Notes under the pieces: generated by a model
The model's database searches: none
The model's input: the letters and a program-made list of their open reading frames with translations, nothing else
What the model was told of the DNA's origin: nothing
Translations under genes and position numbers: made by a program
From: Cyclobacteriaceae bacterium
Lineage (GTDB): Bacteria; Bacteroidota; Bacteroidia; Cytophagales; Cyclobacteriaceae
Direction: 5' to 3'
Length of the DNA: 15,353 bases
Assembly (NCBI GenBank): GCA_029882675.1
Contig: JAOUKJ010000037.1
Location: forward strand, 1-15,353
Shown here: positions 6,466-13,567 of the stretch, piece after piece
Layout: every line of letters begins with the position of its first letter
How positions within the stretch are numbered: position 1 is the stretch's first letter

Positions 6466-7293
6466 ATGAAAACAAGCATATACTCAACGGTTTTCTTTTT
6501 CGGTTTACTGTTTTTCATGGCCTGTGAAACCGTACAACTATCAGGCATCAGGGGACATGTTGCCTCCCACAAGCACATTGATCCGGGACAGTTGGTAATA
6601 GAAGTACTGGACGTATGCAGTGGAGCCGGATATAACATACGCGGTGGCGACATCAGCAAGGGTTGTGGTGCTGAACGATACATGGTGCCTGTAGATGAAC
6701 ATGGCAATTTCACTGTCCCTGAGGCCCGTTTCACGGCCTCATCCTTGTTTTTTTCCCATATTACCCGCATCATGAAAATGTATTATATCCCGACCCGTCC
6801 TGCCGATACTGTTGAGGTGCTTAGTATTACCTATGACCTGATGTATGAAGATCGGTACGACACCCTCAACCTGGCCCTACACTACTGGCCTGCCACCTTG
6901 TATTACGACCAACAGGCCCTTGAGCAAGTCAAACAAGCTATGCGAAAAAACGGGTATGACTTGTCTGACAAGTCATATATGAGTGTTGACCAGTCCCTCT
7001 ACGACCTGGAAGAACGCGTTCACCGTTCATTTCATGAGCATAAAATCCATTTTCAGGAACTGGAAGGAAAAACACAATATACCTTTCCATACTTCATCGC
7101 CGAGGAACTGGGCTGGGAAGAAGATTGTGAGTTCAACGTCTCATTTAATTACAATAACAAGGGCAAGCTCAATTATTTTCTGGGTAAACCGGGAGGATAC
7201 CGCATTTTACCCCGGTCGGAAGATTTCCACATGGAGTTCAACCTGACTGACAGTATAGATCTAATAACGGACATGATCATCCCTGTTAAATAA
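6466..7293 (+). CDS. Putative lipoprotein of unknown function
   Basis: A 275-residue protein with a lipoprotein signal: a hydrophobic stretch (residues 7-19) ends in a lipobox FMAC with the modified Cys at 20. The mature part begins with a beta-rich segment (about 25-90), where IRGHVAS and LVIEVLDV look like the first strands of an Ig-like or carboxypeptidase-regulatory fold. Two further Cys (51 and 67) there could form a disulfide. A Tyr-rich middle follows, then a predicted helical region (about 150-185). The C-terminal part is again beta-rich with many aromatic residues. No catalytic motif or named domain is recognised. The gene follows the two small membrane genes with a 17-bp gap. It is likely anchored in the outer or inner membrane facing the periplasm, or on the surface. 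Confidence 0.8.
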   Translation: MKTSIYSTVFFFGLLFFMACETVQLSGIRGHVASHKHIDPGQLVIEVLDVCSGAGYNIRGGDISKGCGAERYMVPVDEHGNFTVPEARFTASSLFFSHITRIMKMYYIPTRPADTVEVLSITYDLMYEDRYDTLNLALHYWPATLYYDQQALEQVKQAMRKNGYDLSDKSYMSVDQSLYDLEERVHRSFHEHKIHFQELEGKTQYTFPYFIAEELGWEEDCEFNVSFNYNNKGKLNYFLGKPGGYRILPRSEDFHMEFNLTDSIDLITDMIIPVK

Positions 7294-7661
7294 AAGAATC
7301 CATTAAAACTCTTTGCCGTCAGGGTGTTTCTCTCTTAAATATTCTTCAAGTTTCTTTCCACCAGCACTATGACATAACAAGCATTTACACACAAATAATG
7401 ACTGAGCTGAATAATCTTTTGAGCTCAGGTTACTTACCTTTTCGATGAAGTATTCATTAGACCGGTTGTATAATTATAATGTCATGAAACCTATAACCAC
7501 CAATAAGAAGTTATGACAAAATAATAGCATCAATTGTCACCTGTTTAGTTACAAAAAAACATGCTCAATATTCACTTTTAAGTCAACTATCTTTTATTTC
7601 CAAGTTAATTATACTAGTTTTAATACCATTAAAAACATCTTGCTTTATCAACGATAAAAAT
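7294..7661. other. AT-rich intergenic region
   Basis: This is the longest stretch in the window without an intact gene. The left half (7303-7473) holds a coding-like fragment on the minus strand, described separately. The right half is strongly AT-rich and contains the upstream region of the PorE-like gene. A weak match to the Bacteroidota promoter is TTTA at 7593-7596, then 18 bp, then TAGTTTTA at 7615-7622, about 40 bp before the ATG. It is a tentative call given the base composition. No hairpin with a T run was seen after the lipoprotein gene. Confidence 0.5.
7303..7473 (-). pseudogene. Coding-like remnant with CxxC motif, no start codon
   Basis: On the minus strand an open frame of 56 codons runs from just after a TAA (complement of 7474-7476) to a TAA at 7303-7305. 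The peptide has natural composition. Its C-terminal half is convincing as protein: Cys29, then a CLLCH motif (Cys31 and Cys34), then GGKKLEEYLREKHPDGKEF, an amphipathic helix with a charged end. There is no ATG in frame, and GTG (codon 28) or TTG (codon 32) would cut into the Cys cluster. This suggests the 3' end of a degraded gene whose 5' part is lost, on an AT-rich background. The family is not recognised. It could also be chance, since short open frames are common. Confidence 0.4.
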
Positions 7662-9701
7662 ATGGCCAATCCGTTTAAAATCAATTGTCTATGGTTGCTT
7701 CTCTTTTTCTTTTGTTACTCAGGCACCTGGGCACAGGACAAAACAAAGCTGGGACCTGAAATAAATACAGGAACATTTACTGAATATGCGCCTACCATCA
7801 GTTCAGATGGAAAAACCATGATCTTTCAGAGTGACCGGGACGGCAAATACAATCTGTACAGCAGTAAGCTGAACAGCGGGAAGTGGTCAGAACCGGAACC
7901 GCTCGAAAAGATTAATGCTTTCCGGGACTCACTTTCCCTGATAGGCGGGCCTAGTATCAGCTATGATGGAAATAGTTTATACTTTTTTGCTTCTGACAAA
8001 GGCACCAACACCGAGGATATTTTTATTTCCAAACGGGAAGGCAATGGCTGGGGAGATCCGGAACCTATTGGCCCGCCCATCAACACCAGTGGTTATGAAG
8101 GCTTCCCCTCCATATCTGCTGATGGCAAAACCCTTTATTTTACACGTAAGAACAATACCGGACTTACTGAAGGGGAAACCTGTTACTCCATTTATAAAGC
8201 TGAAAAAGGGCGGGACGGCAAATGGCAGGAGCCGCTCGAACTACCCGCCCCCATCAACCTGGGTTGTGAGCGGGCACCGCGTATCATGTCAGACGGCAAA
8301 ACACTGATTTTCTCATCGATCAGAGAAGGGGGCATGGGAAATTTTGACCTCTATATGACACAGTTAAGAGAAAACCTGGAATGGACAGAACCCATCAATA
8401 TGGATTTTGTCAATTCATTGGTGAAAGACCAGTTTGGGGCTGTCTCTGCCTCCGGCGAATACCTCTATATCAACATTGAAGAAGGCAGCCATGACATTTA
8501 TTATTTTGCCATACCTGAAAGGTTCAGGCAAAATAAAAACAAGATCATCCAGGGTTATGTCACCCATAAATACACCAATGCACCCATCAGTGCCACCCTG
8601 ACTATACTGGATGCCAATACCACCGAGGAGTTTTTTACTGCCGTCACCAACCCGGCAGATGGCTGGTATTCCATCGTCCTTACTGAAGGAAAAAAATATG
8701 ACATCAAAGTCTCTGCACCAGGTCATTCCGATTATCAATTCTCCTATGACCTGACCAGTATAGACCAGTATGAAGAGATAACGAAAAACATCCAACTCTT
8801 TTCACATGCCAATGTTCACGTCAATGTCTATGACAAAGCCAAACTTACCCTGACCGATGCCAACCTCAAGGTAAAAGATGCGGTATCCGGGCGCGAACTG
8901 TCATCGCTAAACACAAGGGCCACAGGTGGTCAGGCCGTACTCAAACTTCCTATTGATGGCAAATACACCATTGAAGCCTCAGAAGAGACCTATATTGGCA
9001 ACTCGTTCCCCTTCGACCTAACCTCATGGGTCATCTATGAGGACTTTGAACAGGATGTGGAAATCGATCCCATCATGCTGGATTACAAGTTTATTGTTCG
9101 GGACAAGGACACCCAGGAAGGGATCAATGCCGACATCATGCTACTCGACAGATACAATGAACTGACCACCATCAGAGCCAATGATGGAGCAAATGGTAAT
9201 TACACCAAAAGGTTGCGCGATGAACACCGCTATGAAGTGGAAGTCCATGTACCCGGAAAAGCCTATTTTTCTTACACCAACAACATCCTGGCTTCTTCAA
9301 AATCAGGCAATAATCAATTAATCATTGAACTTGAGGAGATCAAGCCCAACCTGACTTTCACCCTGAGGGCGATCAACTTCGAGACAGCTTCAGCCGAACT
9401 GCTGGAGACTTCTTTTCGTGAACTGGGCAAGGTGATTAAACTTATGCGAGAATACCCGGGGATTTCGGTAGAAATATCAGCCCATACCGACAGCGACGGT
9501 TCTGATAAGTATAATTTAACACTATCGGACGCCCGGGCGCAAAGCGTGGTCGATTACCTGATTCAGTATGGTATCGATACCGGGAGGCTCACACCTAAAG
9601 GGTATGGTGAGACTGCCCCCATGGCTCCCAATGATACTGACGAGAACAAAGCCCTGAACAGAAGGGTAGAAATGAAAATTCTGAAGATAGATGTAAATTA
9701 A
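7662..9701 (+). CDS. PorE-like protein: PD40 propeller, carboxypeptidase-regulatory modules, OmpA domain
   Basis: A 679-residue exported protein with a signal peptide (1-24, TWA-Q). Five PD40-type blades follow, each with the SxDGKTLYF-like core (about residues 48, 100, 152, 209 and 262). A carboxypeptidase-regulatory-like domain (about 296-380, IIQGYVTHKYTNAPISATL) is followed by two more Ig-like beta modules (about 385-470 and 474-560). The OmpA peptidoglycan-binding domain is at about 563-679, with AHTDSDG and the paired contacts Asp610 and Arg625. In Porphyromonas gingivalis, PorE has TPR, five-blade propeller, regulatory domain and OmpA domain in this order and links the T9SS machinery to peptidoglycan. 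This protein matches from the propeller onward but has no TPR region at its N-terminus. Many OmpA/PD40 proteins of Bacteroidota share the layout, so orthology to PorE is not established. The next gene starts 24 bp downstream. Confidence 0.88.
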   Translation: MANPFKINCLWLLLFFFCYSGTWAQDKTKLGPEINTGTFTEYAPTISSDGKTMIFQSDRDGKYNLYSSKLNSGKWSEPEPLEKINAFRDSLSLIGGPSISYDGNSLYFFASDKGTNTEDIFISKREGNGWGDPEPIGPPINTSGYEGFPSISADGKTLYFTRKNNTGLTEGETCYSIYKAEKGRDGKWQEPLELPAPINLGCERAPRIMSDGKTLIFSSIREGGMGNFDLYMTQLRENLEWTEPINMDFVNSLVKDQFGAVSASGEYLYINIEEGSHDIYYFAIPERFRQNKNKIIQGYVTHKYTNAPISATLTILDANTTEEFFTAVTNPADGWYSIVLTEGKKYDIKVSAPGHSDYQFSYDLTSIDQYEEITKNIQLFSHANVHVNVYDKAKLTLTDANLKVKDAVSGRELSSLNTRATGGQAVLKLPIDGKYTIEASEETYIGNSFPFDLTSWVIYEDFEQDVEIDPIMLDYKFIVRDKDTQEGINADIMLLDRYNELTTIRANDGANGNYTKRLRDEHRYEVEVHVPGKAYFSYTNNILASSKSGNNQLIIELEEIKPNLTFTLRAINFETASAELLETSFRELGKVIKLMREYPGISVEISAHTDSDGSDKYNLTLSDARAQSVVDYLIQYGIDTGRLTPKGYGETAPMAPNDTDENKALNRRVEMKILKIDVN

Positions 9702-9725
9702 TTTCCTGACCTCCCAAGTGAAAAA

Positions 9726-11924
9726 ATGAATAAAATGAAACTTCAATATATAATCATACCGTGCCTGGCTTTATTACTTACCCTTCCTGTTGATGCCCAA
9801 AAGATTAAATATAAAAATCTCTATGAAGACATTACCAGTGGCAAGGTGAATAACGACATCCTGCTTACCCAGCTCAAAGAACATAAAAAGGCTGAACCGG
9901 AAGAAGGCAACCAGTACTATCAACTGGGCCGGATATATGCCGGGCGCACCAAACAATTCGATGTGCTTATGCAAATTACAGGGGCTCTTCAGGTAGCTGA
10001 CTCAGCCATTCACTACCTCACCTTGGCTAAACGTGTCATCGATGAAAAAGAGGTCAAAAGAAAAGATGAATACTATGCCAGTTTTTTGAATACGCCGGAA
10101 GGTAAAGGCAAGGATGAAGTGACCATCGCCATGGTTTATAAAAACATTGACCGCATGGTGATAGAAACAAAAAAGTTTAAGACTAATGCGAAAAAAATCC
10201 ATGACCTCTTCAACGATGCCATTAATAATTATTATGCAGCCAACGATATTTTCACCGAAATATACAGCACTTATACCACCTACAAGGAAATGGCCTTGAT
10301 TGCAGATGACGCTTTTTTAAGGAAATTGGCCGAGATGAAATTTTATTTCGACGAAGGTGTGGGCTTTCTGAAACAATATCAGGAGGCCATCAAAGCCTAT
10401 CCCATAGAAGGCTATAACCAGCAATACCAACTGGCCGAAATTTTAAATTACCGCTTGCATGGACTCACCAAAGCCAGCTTTTTACAAAACAATATCTCGT
10501 TATGGAACTACGGAAAATGGCACGATGAAATCCTTCTGTACCTGAAAAATGAAATCGGACCCCTTCGCAAAACTGTGGAAGAAACTGAATTGGCCCTCAA
10601 CAAAAAAACAGCAGAAATAAACAAGTCTGCCGTTCCTGATGATGAAGAATACAGGATAGCCCCCGAATCAATGATGCTCATCCGGAAATACGATCCGGGA
10701 TCTTTTCTGGTGGATGTTTTCAAATATAAAGAAGCCAATATTAATGTGGTCAACAGCAAAATTCTGGCACTGGATTCCATCGATTTTTCCAAAAGGTCAA
10801 GGAGGTATGCCAGCACACTGTTCTATGCCCGTGCAGCCCTCCGTTCACTGGATCATGCAACGAACAATATGTCTGAAAAATCAACCAACAGACACCGGGT
10901 TTTCATGGGCAAATATTACAAGCAGGGTGTGCCTGCCTTCATCTCTTCAGAAAAGAAAGCAATTAGCCCGGAAGTCAGTAAATCCGTAAGCAACCTGAAA
11001 GGCGAGCTGGTCTTGCTAAAAAGCATTGATGGAGCACTTCAAAAATATGATACCTTAGATGACGGACAAGTTGTTCCATTATTCAAAAGCCCCACAAGCA
11101 GAATCGACTCCCTGAATAATGAGTATGTCACCCTGGATATATTTGAAGGAAATGGCTTTAGTTTTATCAGTGGTTACCAATACACCGACGGCAAACGTAA
11201 GGCCTTTGTTGCCTATTATGTGGCTGACCGGTTACAATGGATGAGTCGTCCGAAAACAGCCCCCGACATGGAAAGTGAAGCCATGACCATCACCTCTGTA
11301 GGCCAGGGAAGCGCCTGCCTGGTCTTTACATACGCAGAAGGTGATAAAGCCAATGGTCATACCCTCCTGGCTGAATTCACCAACCAGGGCAAGGAAATGC
11401 TGCAAACGCGGGTGGCCAATACCAAATTCCCAAAAGACATTATCTATACACCGGCAGATAATTTGTTTGCCTGTATTTTTGAAAATTACAATGAACAGGA
11501 GCCAAACATGGCCAAAACTGTTTATATCTCCAAAATAGATCAGGAAGGCCTGGCAGAATGGGAAGCCGCAGTGAACATTACAGGTGAAGCCATGGCCCTC
11601 ACCCCTTTCAGAGACGGCCTGGTGCTTACATGCAATGTCAGGGAAGCCATGGGTAGTAATGGTGACAAAATGGTGGCCGGCACAAGCAACGGTACCAATG
11701 TTTTTTCTGTTTTTGTTGGCCCTGACGGATCACTCAAAGACCATTTTCTATTGAAATCCCCTACCGCACACTTCGCCACCTATGTGCTCAACAGCCTGGA
11801 CAAACAGATCAACATTTTCGGGTTCAAAGGCATGCAGGATGGCACACCACTTGACAGTCAGGAATTGATGGTCATTTGGCTTAACAGTGATTTGTATCCA
11901 TTGGATGAAAACAGTGAACAATAA
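9726..11924 (+). CDS. Large exported protein, helical N-terminal half and beta-rich C-terminal half
   Basis: A 732-residue protein with a signal peptide (about 1-24, VDA-Q). An ATG at 9735 could also serve as start, shortening it by three residues. Residues about 30-440 are almost entirely helical, with TPR-like spacing of aromatic and small residues (for example YYQLGRIYAG, AIHYLTLAKRV, FNDAINNYYAANDIF), though no clean 34-residue repeat can be counted. Residues about 445-722 are beta-rich with recurring short blades, like a propeller (FISGYQYTDGKRKAFVAYYV, FACIFENYNE, INIFGFKGMQDG). No Cys-lipobox and no transmembrane segment beyond the signal are seen. It is 24 bp after the PorE-like gene and probably translated from the same mRNA, so a periplasmic or outer-membrane complex of the two is a fair guess. 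No named family is recognised. Its last codons lie inside the heptad repeat at the convergent junction. Confidence 0.82.
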   Translation: MNKMKLQYIIIPCLALLLTLPVDAQKIKYKNLYEDITSGKVNNDILLTQLKEHKKAEPEEGNQYYQLGRIYAGRTKQFDVLMQITGALQVADSAIHYLTLAKRVIDEKEVKRKDEYYASFLNTPEGKGKDEVTIAMVYKNIDRMVIETKKFKTNAKKIHDLFNDAINNYYAANDIFTEIYSTYTTYKEMALIADDAFLRKLAEMKFYFDEGVGFLKQYQEAIKAYPIEGYNQQYQLAEILNYRLHGLTKASFLQNNISLWNYGKWHDEILLYLKNEIGPLRKTVEETELALNKKTAEINKSAVPDDEEYRIAPESMMLIRKYDPGSFLVDVFKYKEANINVVNSKILALDSIDFSKRSRRYASTLFYARAALRSLDHATNNMSEKSTNRHRVFMGKYYKQGVPAFISSEKKAISPEVSKSVSNLKGELVLLKSIDGALQKYDTLDDGQVVPLFKSPTSRIDSLNNEYVTLDIFEGNGFSFISGYQYTDGKRKAFVAYYVADRLQWMSRPKTAPDMESEAMTITSVGQGSACLVFTYAEGDKANGHTLLAEFTNQGKEMLQTRVANTKFPKDIIYTPADNLFACIFENYNEQEPNMAKTVYISKIDQEGLAEWEAAVNITGEAMALTPFRDGLVLTCNVREAMGSNGDKMVAGTSNGTNVFSVFVGPDGSLKDHFLLKSPTAHFATYVLNSLDKQINIFGFKGMQDGTPLDSQELMVIWLNSDLYPLDENSEQ

Positions 11925-11954
11925 ACAATTAGCCATTGTCAGTGAGCAATGAAC
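11913..11954. repeat. Degenerate heptad repeat, six units
   Basis: Six consecutive 7-bp units can be read: AGTGAAC, AATAAAC, AATTAGC, CATTGTC, AGTGAGC, AATGAAC. The units share an A-x-T-G/A-A-x-C pattern with drift, and CATTGTC is the poorest. The array begins inside the last codons of the upstream gene, whose TAA stop (11922-11924) lies in the second unit. It continues into the left arm of the 17-bp inverted repeat. Confidence 0.65.
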
Positions 11955-11992
11955 TACCCCGGACAGAGCCCTGAAGTAGCTCATTGCTCACT
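11941..11992. terminator. 17-bp inverted repeat between convergent genes, possible bidirectional terminator
   Basis: The left arm at 11941-11957 and the right arm at 11976-11992 are reverse complements at 16 of 17 positions. An 18-base loop lies between them. In a plus-strand RNA the odd pair is A-C; in a minus-strand RNA it becomes a G-U wobble. The hairpin lies between the stop of the helical/beta protein and the stop of the DUF1080 gene, where a two-way terminator would be expected. No T run follows on either strand, so it is not a textbook intrinsic terminator. It may act as a 3'-end stabiliser or transcription barrier instead. Confidence 0.55.
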
Positions 11993-12025
11993 CACTACTC
12001 ACTACTCACTACTCACTACTCACTA
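11991..12025. repeat. Heptad tandem repeat CTCACTA, five perfect copies
   Basis: Five perfect head-to-tail copies of CTCACTA (TAGTGAG on the minus strand) fill 35 bp. The last copy contains the TAG stop codon of the minus-strand DUF1080 gene (complement of 12023-12025). The first copy overlaps the end of the inverted-repeat hairpin. Since the unit length is not a multiple of three and each unit holds TAG and TGA, all three minus-strand frames meet stops within a few units. Confidence 0.92.
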
Positions 12026-12880
12026 ATACACACAGGCTTTTGGGTCGCTTTTCACATAATACGACTTATAGTTTTTTGCCGTCTTGTCCATACAACCTTT
12101 CAGGTTCATCAGTTCCACTTTGCGAAAATGCACCGGATGGCTTTCGCTTTGCAGGCTGATGGATCCTTCTTCTATCAGGTTGCCCTCTATCAGGATCTCC
12201 GGATCGTGGCCGGAAACAACGCCTCCTCCCAGCTGCGGTTTTTCATAACTCAACACCGCTGTACCGTTTACGATATGACGTATAAGAGAATCCCCGTAAA
12301 CTTCCACTTCTGCACGTACCCACTGTTCACCATGGTAAGTTTCTGAAGAGGATGTGACGCAGTGGTCTGTAATCAGTTTTCCCTTCATTTCCACATGTGT
12401 ACCCGGCGTACAAAGGTTAGCCGTGGTACGGTCGTCAGTACCATTTCCACCCAGCAATTGCACCTCGATACTGATGGGGAAATCCTGGTCTTTTTGCATA
12501 GTTTCAGGCGCCTGGCCGTGCACCATAACGCCACTATTACGGGTGGCCCATCCCGGCCCGTCAACGGCCTGTTCGCCCACAAAGCGGTACTCTACGGCAA
12601 GTTTATAATAGGAAAACCTGTCTTTATAAAAGATATGACCAAACTTATTCCTAAAAGTATCATAGGCATCGTATTTCACCTTCAACAGGCTGTCTTCTAC
12701 GTAGAACGTATTCCCGAAGTTATCATTCAGGTCATGACCCCTGATTTTCACCCGCCAATCATCTAAATCCACCCCATTAAACAGAGTCTGCCACTCTTCA
12801 ATATGGGCCGTATCATTTATTTCTTTTTTCGTAGTACAGGATAGTGCCAAAAGGACAGGTAATAATATCAAATATTTCAT
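12023..12880 (-). CDS. DUF1080 (3-keto-disaccharide hydrolase-like) lipoprotein
   Basis: A 285-residue lipoprotein with a short signal ending in lipobox LALSC (Cys15). The body (about residues 28-258) is a DUF1080 domain, a concanavalin-like beta-sandwich. It is recognisable by LFNGVDLDDW, the GHIFYKDRFSYYKLAVEYRF strand pair and the GVMVHGQAPE / FPISIEVQLLGG core. Family members are annotated as 3-keto-disaccharide hydrolases or surface glycan-binding proteins. The actual substrate here is unknown. A C-terminal extension of about 25 residues has the pattern GCMDKTAKNYKSYY...KACVY, a paired-Cys module seen at the ends of Bacteroidota surface proteins. The gene is 67 bp downstream of the NTP pyrophosphohydrolase gene on the same strand. 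No promoter is obvious in the gap, so co-transcription is possible although the functions seem unrelated. Confidence 0.9.
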   Translation of the reverse strand: MKYLILLPVLLALSCTTKKEINDTAHIEEWQTLFNGVDLDDWRVKIRGHDLNDNFGNTFYVEDSLLKVKYDAYDTFRNKFGHIFYKDRFSYYKLAVEYRFVGEQAVDGPGWATRNSGVMVHGQAPETMQKDQDFPISIEVQLLGGNGTDDRTTANLCTPGTHVEMKGKLITDHCVTSSSETYHGEQWVRAEVEVYGDSLIRHIVNGTAVLSYEKPQLGGGVVSGHDPEILIEGNLIEEGSISLQSESHPVHFRKVELMNLKGCMDKTAKNYKSYYVKSDPKACVY

Positions 12881-12947
12881 ATTGGTTCAGGGGTTGCGGT
12901 ATTTTGATTCAAGTTTATTTCATCAATGCGATAAAGCAGGATATCAC

Positions 12948-13418
12948 TTATTTTCCATTCAGTATTGAATGCAGGTCAGCCGGGGAATAGTTCACCGATT
13001 TGAGCGTCTTATTATCTTCTTTCCTATAAACGAGCCACTTATCACCTACTTTTTCGTAATACCCTTCTACTCCCTTCTTGTGATAGGCACTTACGGTGGC
13101 TTTGGCCTCCTCTTCATTATCACAGGCTTTACTCATATTGGAACGTTGCACTTCATCGAACAGGGCCTTAAATTTATCACCAAGCCCAAACTCCAGTATA
13201 GCTCCTGAAAGCACGTATTGAATGTCGCAGAGCGCATCGGCGATCTCTACCATATCTTTGTCTTCTATTGCTTTTTCCAACTCTTTTAGTTCCTCTGCAA
13301 TCAAAGCAACCCGAAGCCGGCAACGCTTTTCATCAGGTATTATCGGTTCAGGGAGGATAGGATGGCGAAATGTTTCATGAAATTCAGCGACTTGCACTAG
13401 TGATTGTGGTTGTTCCAT
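12948..13418 (-). CDS. Nucleoside triphosphate pyrophosphohydrolase, MazG/PRA-PH-like
   Basis: A 156-residue cytoplasmic protein of the all-alpha NTP pyrophosphohydrolase superfamily (MazG / phosphoribosyl-ATP pyrophosphohydrolase-like). The metal-binding signature is visible as Glu42-Glu43-x-x-Glu46 in AEELKELEKAI, followed by Glu58-x-x-Asp61 and Asp65 in VEIADALCDIQYVL, in the expected order and spacing. The family hydrolyses (d)NTPs to monophosphates and pyrophosphate, typically clearing non-canonical or excess nucleotides. The nucleotide preference cannot be read from sequence. After the catalytic core a C-terminal segment of about 60 residues (AYHKKGVEGYYEKVGDKWLVYR) looks like a small beta extension. 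A good Bacteroidota promoter lies just upstream. The DUF1080 gene follows downstream. Confidence 0.88.
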   Translation of the reverse strand: MEQPQSLVQVAEFHETFRHPILPEPIIPDEKRCRLRVALIAEELKELEKAIEDKDMVEIADALCDIQYVLSGAILEFGLGDKFKALFDEVQRSNMSKACDNEEEAKATVSAYHKKGVEGYYEKVGDKWLVYRKEDNKTLKSVNYSPADLHSILNGK

Positions 13419-13441
13419 CGTTTATAGGTTTTATTCATGAG

Positions 13442-13472
13442 CAAAAATAACAAGCTATGACATTGTTTCAAC
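13442..13472 (-). promoter_or_regulatory. Bacteroidota-type promoter for the NTP pyrophosphohydrolase gene
   Basis: On the minus strand there is an exact TAnnTTTG box (TATTTTTG, complement of 13442-13449). It is preceded by GTTG (complement of 13469-13472, three of four bases of the -33 TTTG element) with a 19-bp spacer. The box ends 23 bp upstream of the start codon, giving a short leader. This is the best promoter match in the window. Confidence 0.6.
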
Positions 13473-13567
13473 CGTAAATCCTTTAAAAAACAAAGTTAAT
13501 TTCAACAGCTATCGACATCAGGTCAAAAAAAAATGTGTATATTGGTCTAACCATTGCTTAAACGACT

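Noticed and set aside
7294..7661. Structured RNA gene or riboswitch upstream of the PorE-like gene
   Set aside because: No long stems or known consensus were seen; the stretch is simply AT-rich apart from the gene remnant.
8415..8795. 126-codon minus-strand open frame inside the PorE-like gene
   Set aside because: It is fully antisense to the PD40 and regulatory domains of the PorE-like protein, with no domain of its own.
11941..11992. Classical rho-independent terminator
   Set aside because: The stem is strong but no T run follows on either strand, so only a looser terminator-like role is claimed.
11984..12346. Plus-strand frame of 120 codons over the repeat junction and the DUF1080 gene
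   Set aside because: The first codons are translated heptad repeat and the rest is antisense to the DUF1080 lipoprotein.
12362..12766. Plus-strand frame of 134 codons opposite the DUF1080 gene
   Set aside because: It is antisense to the conserved DUF1080 core, which has clear family motifs on the minus strand.
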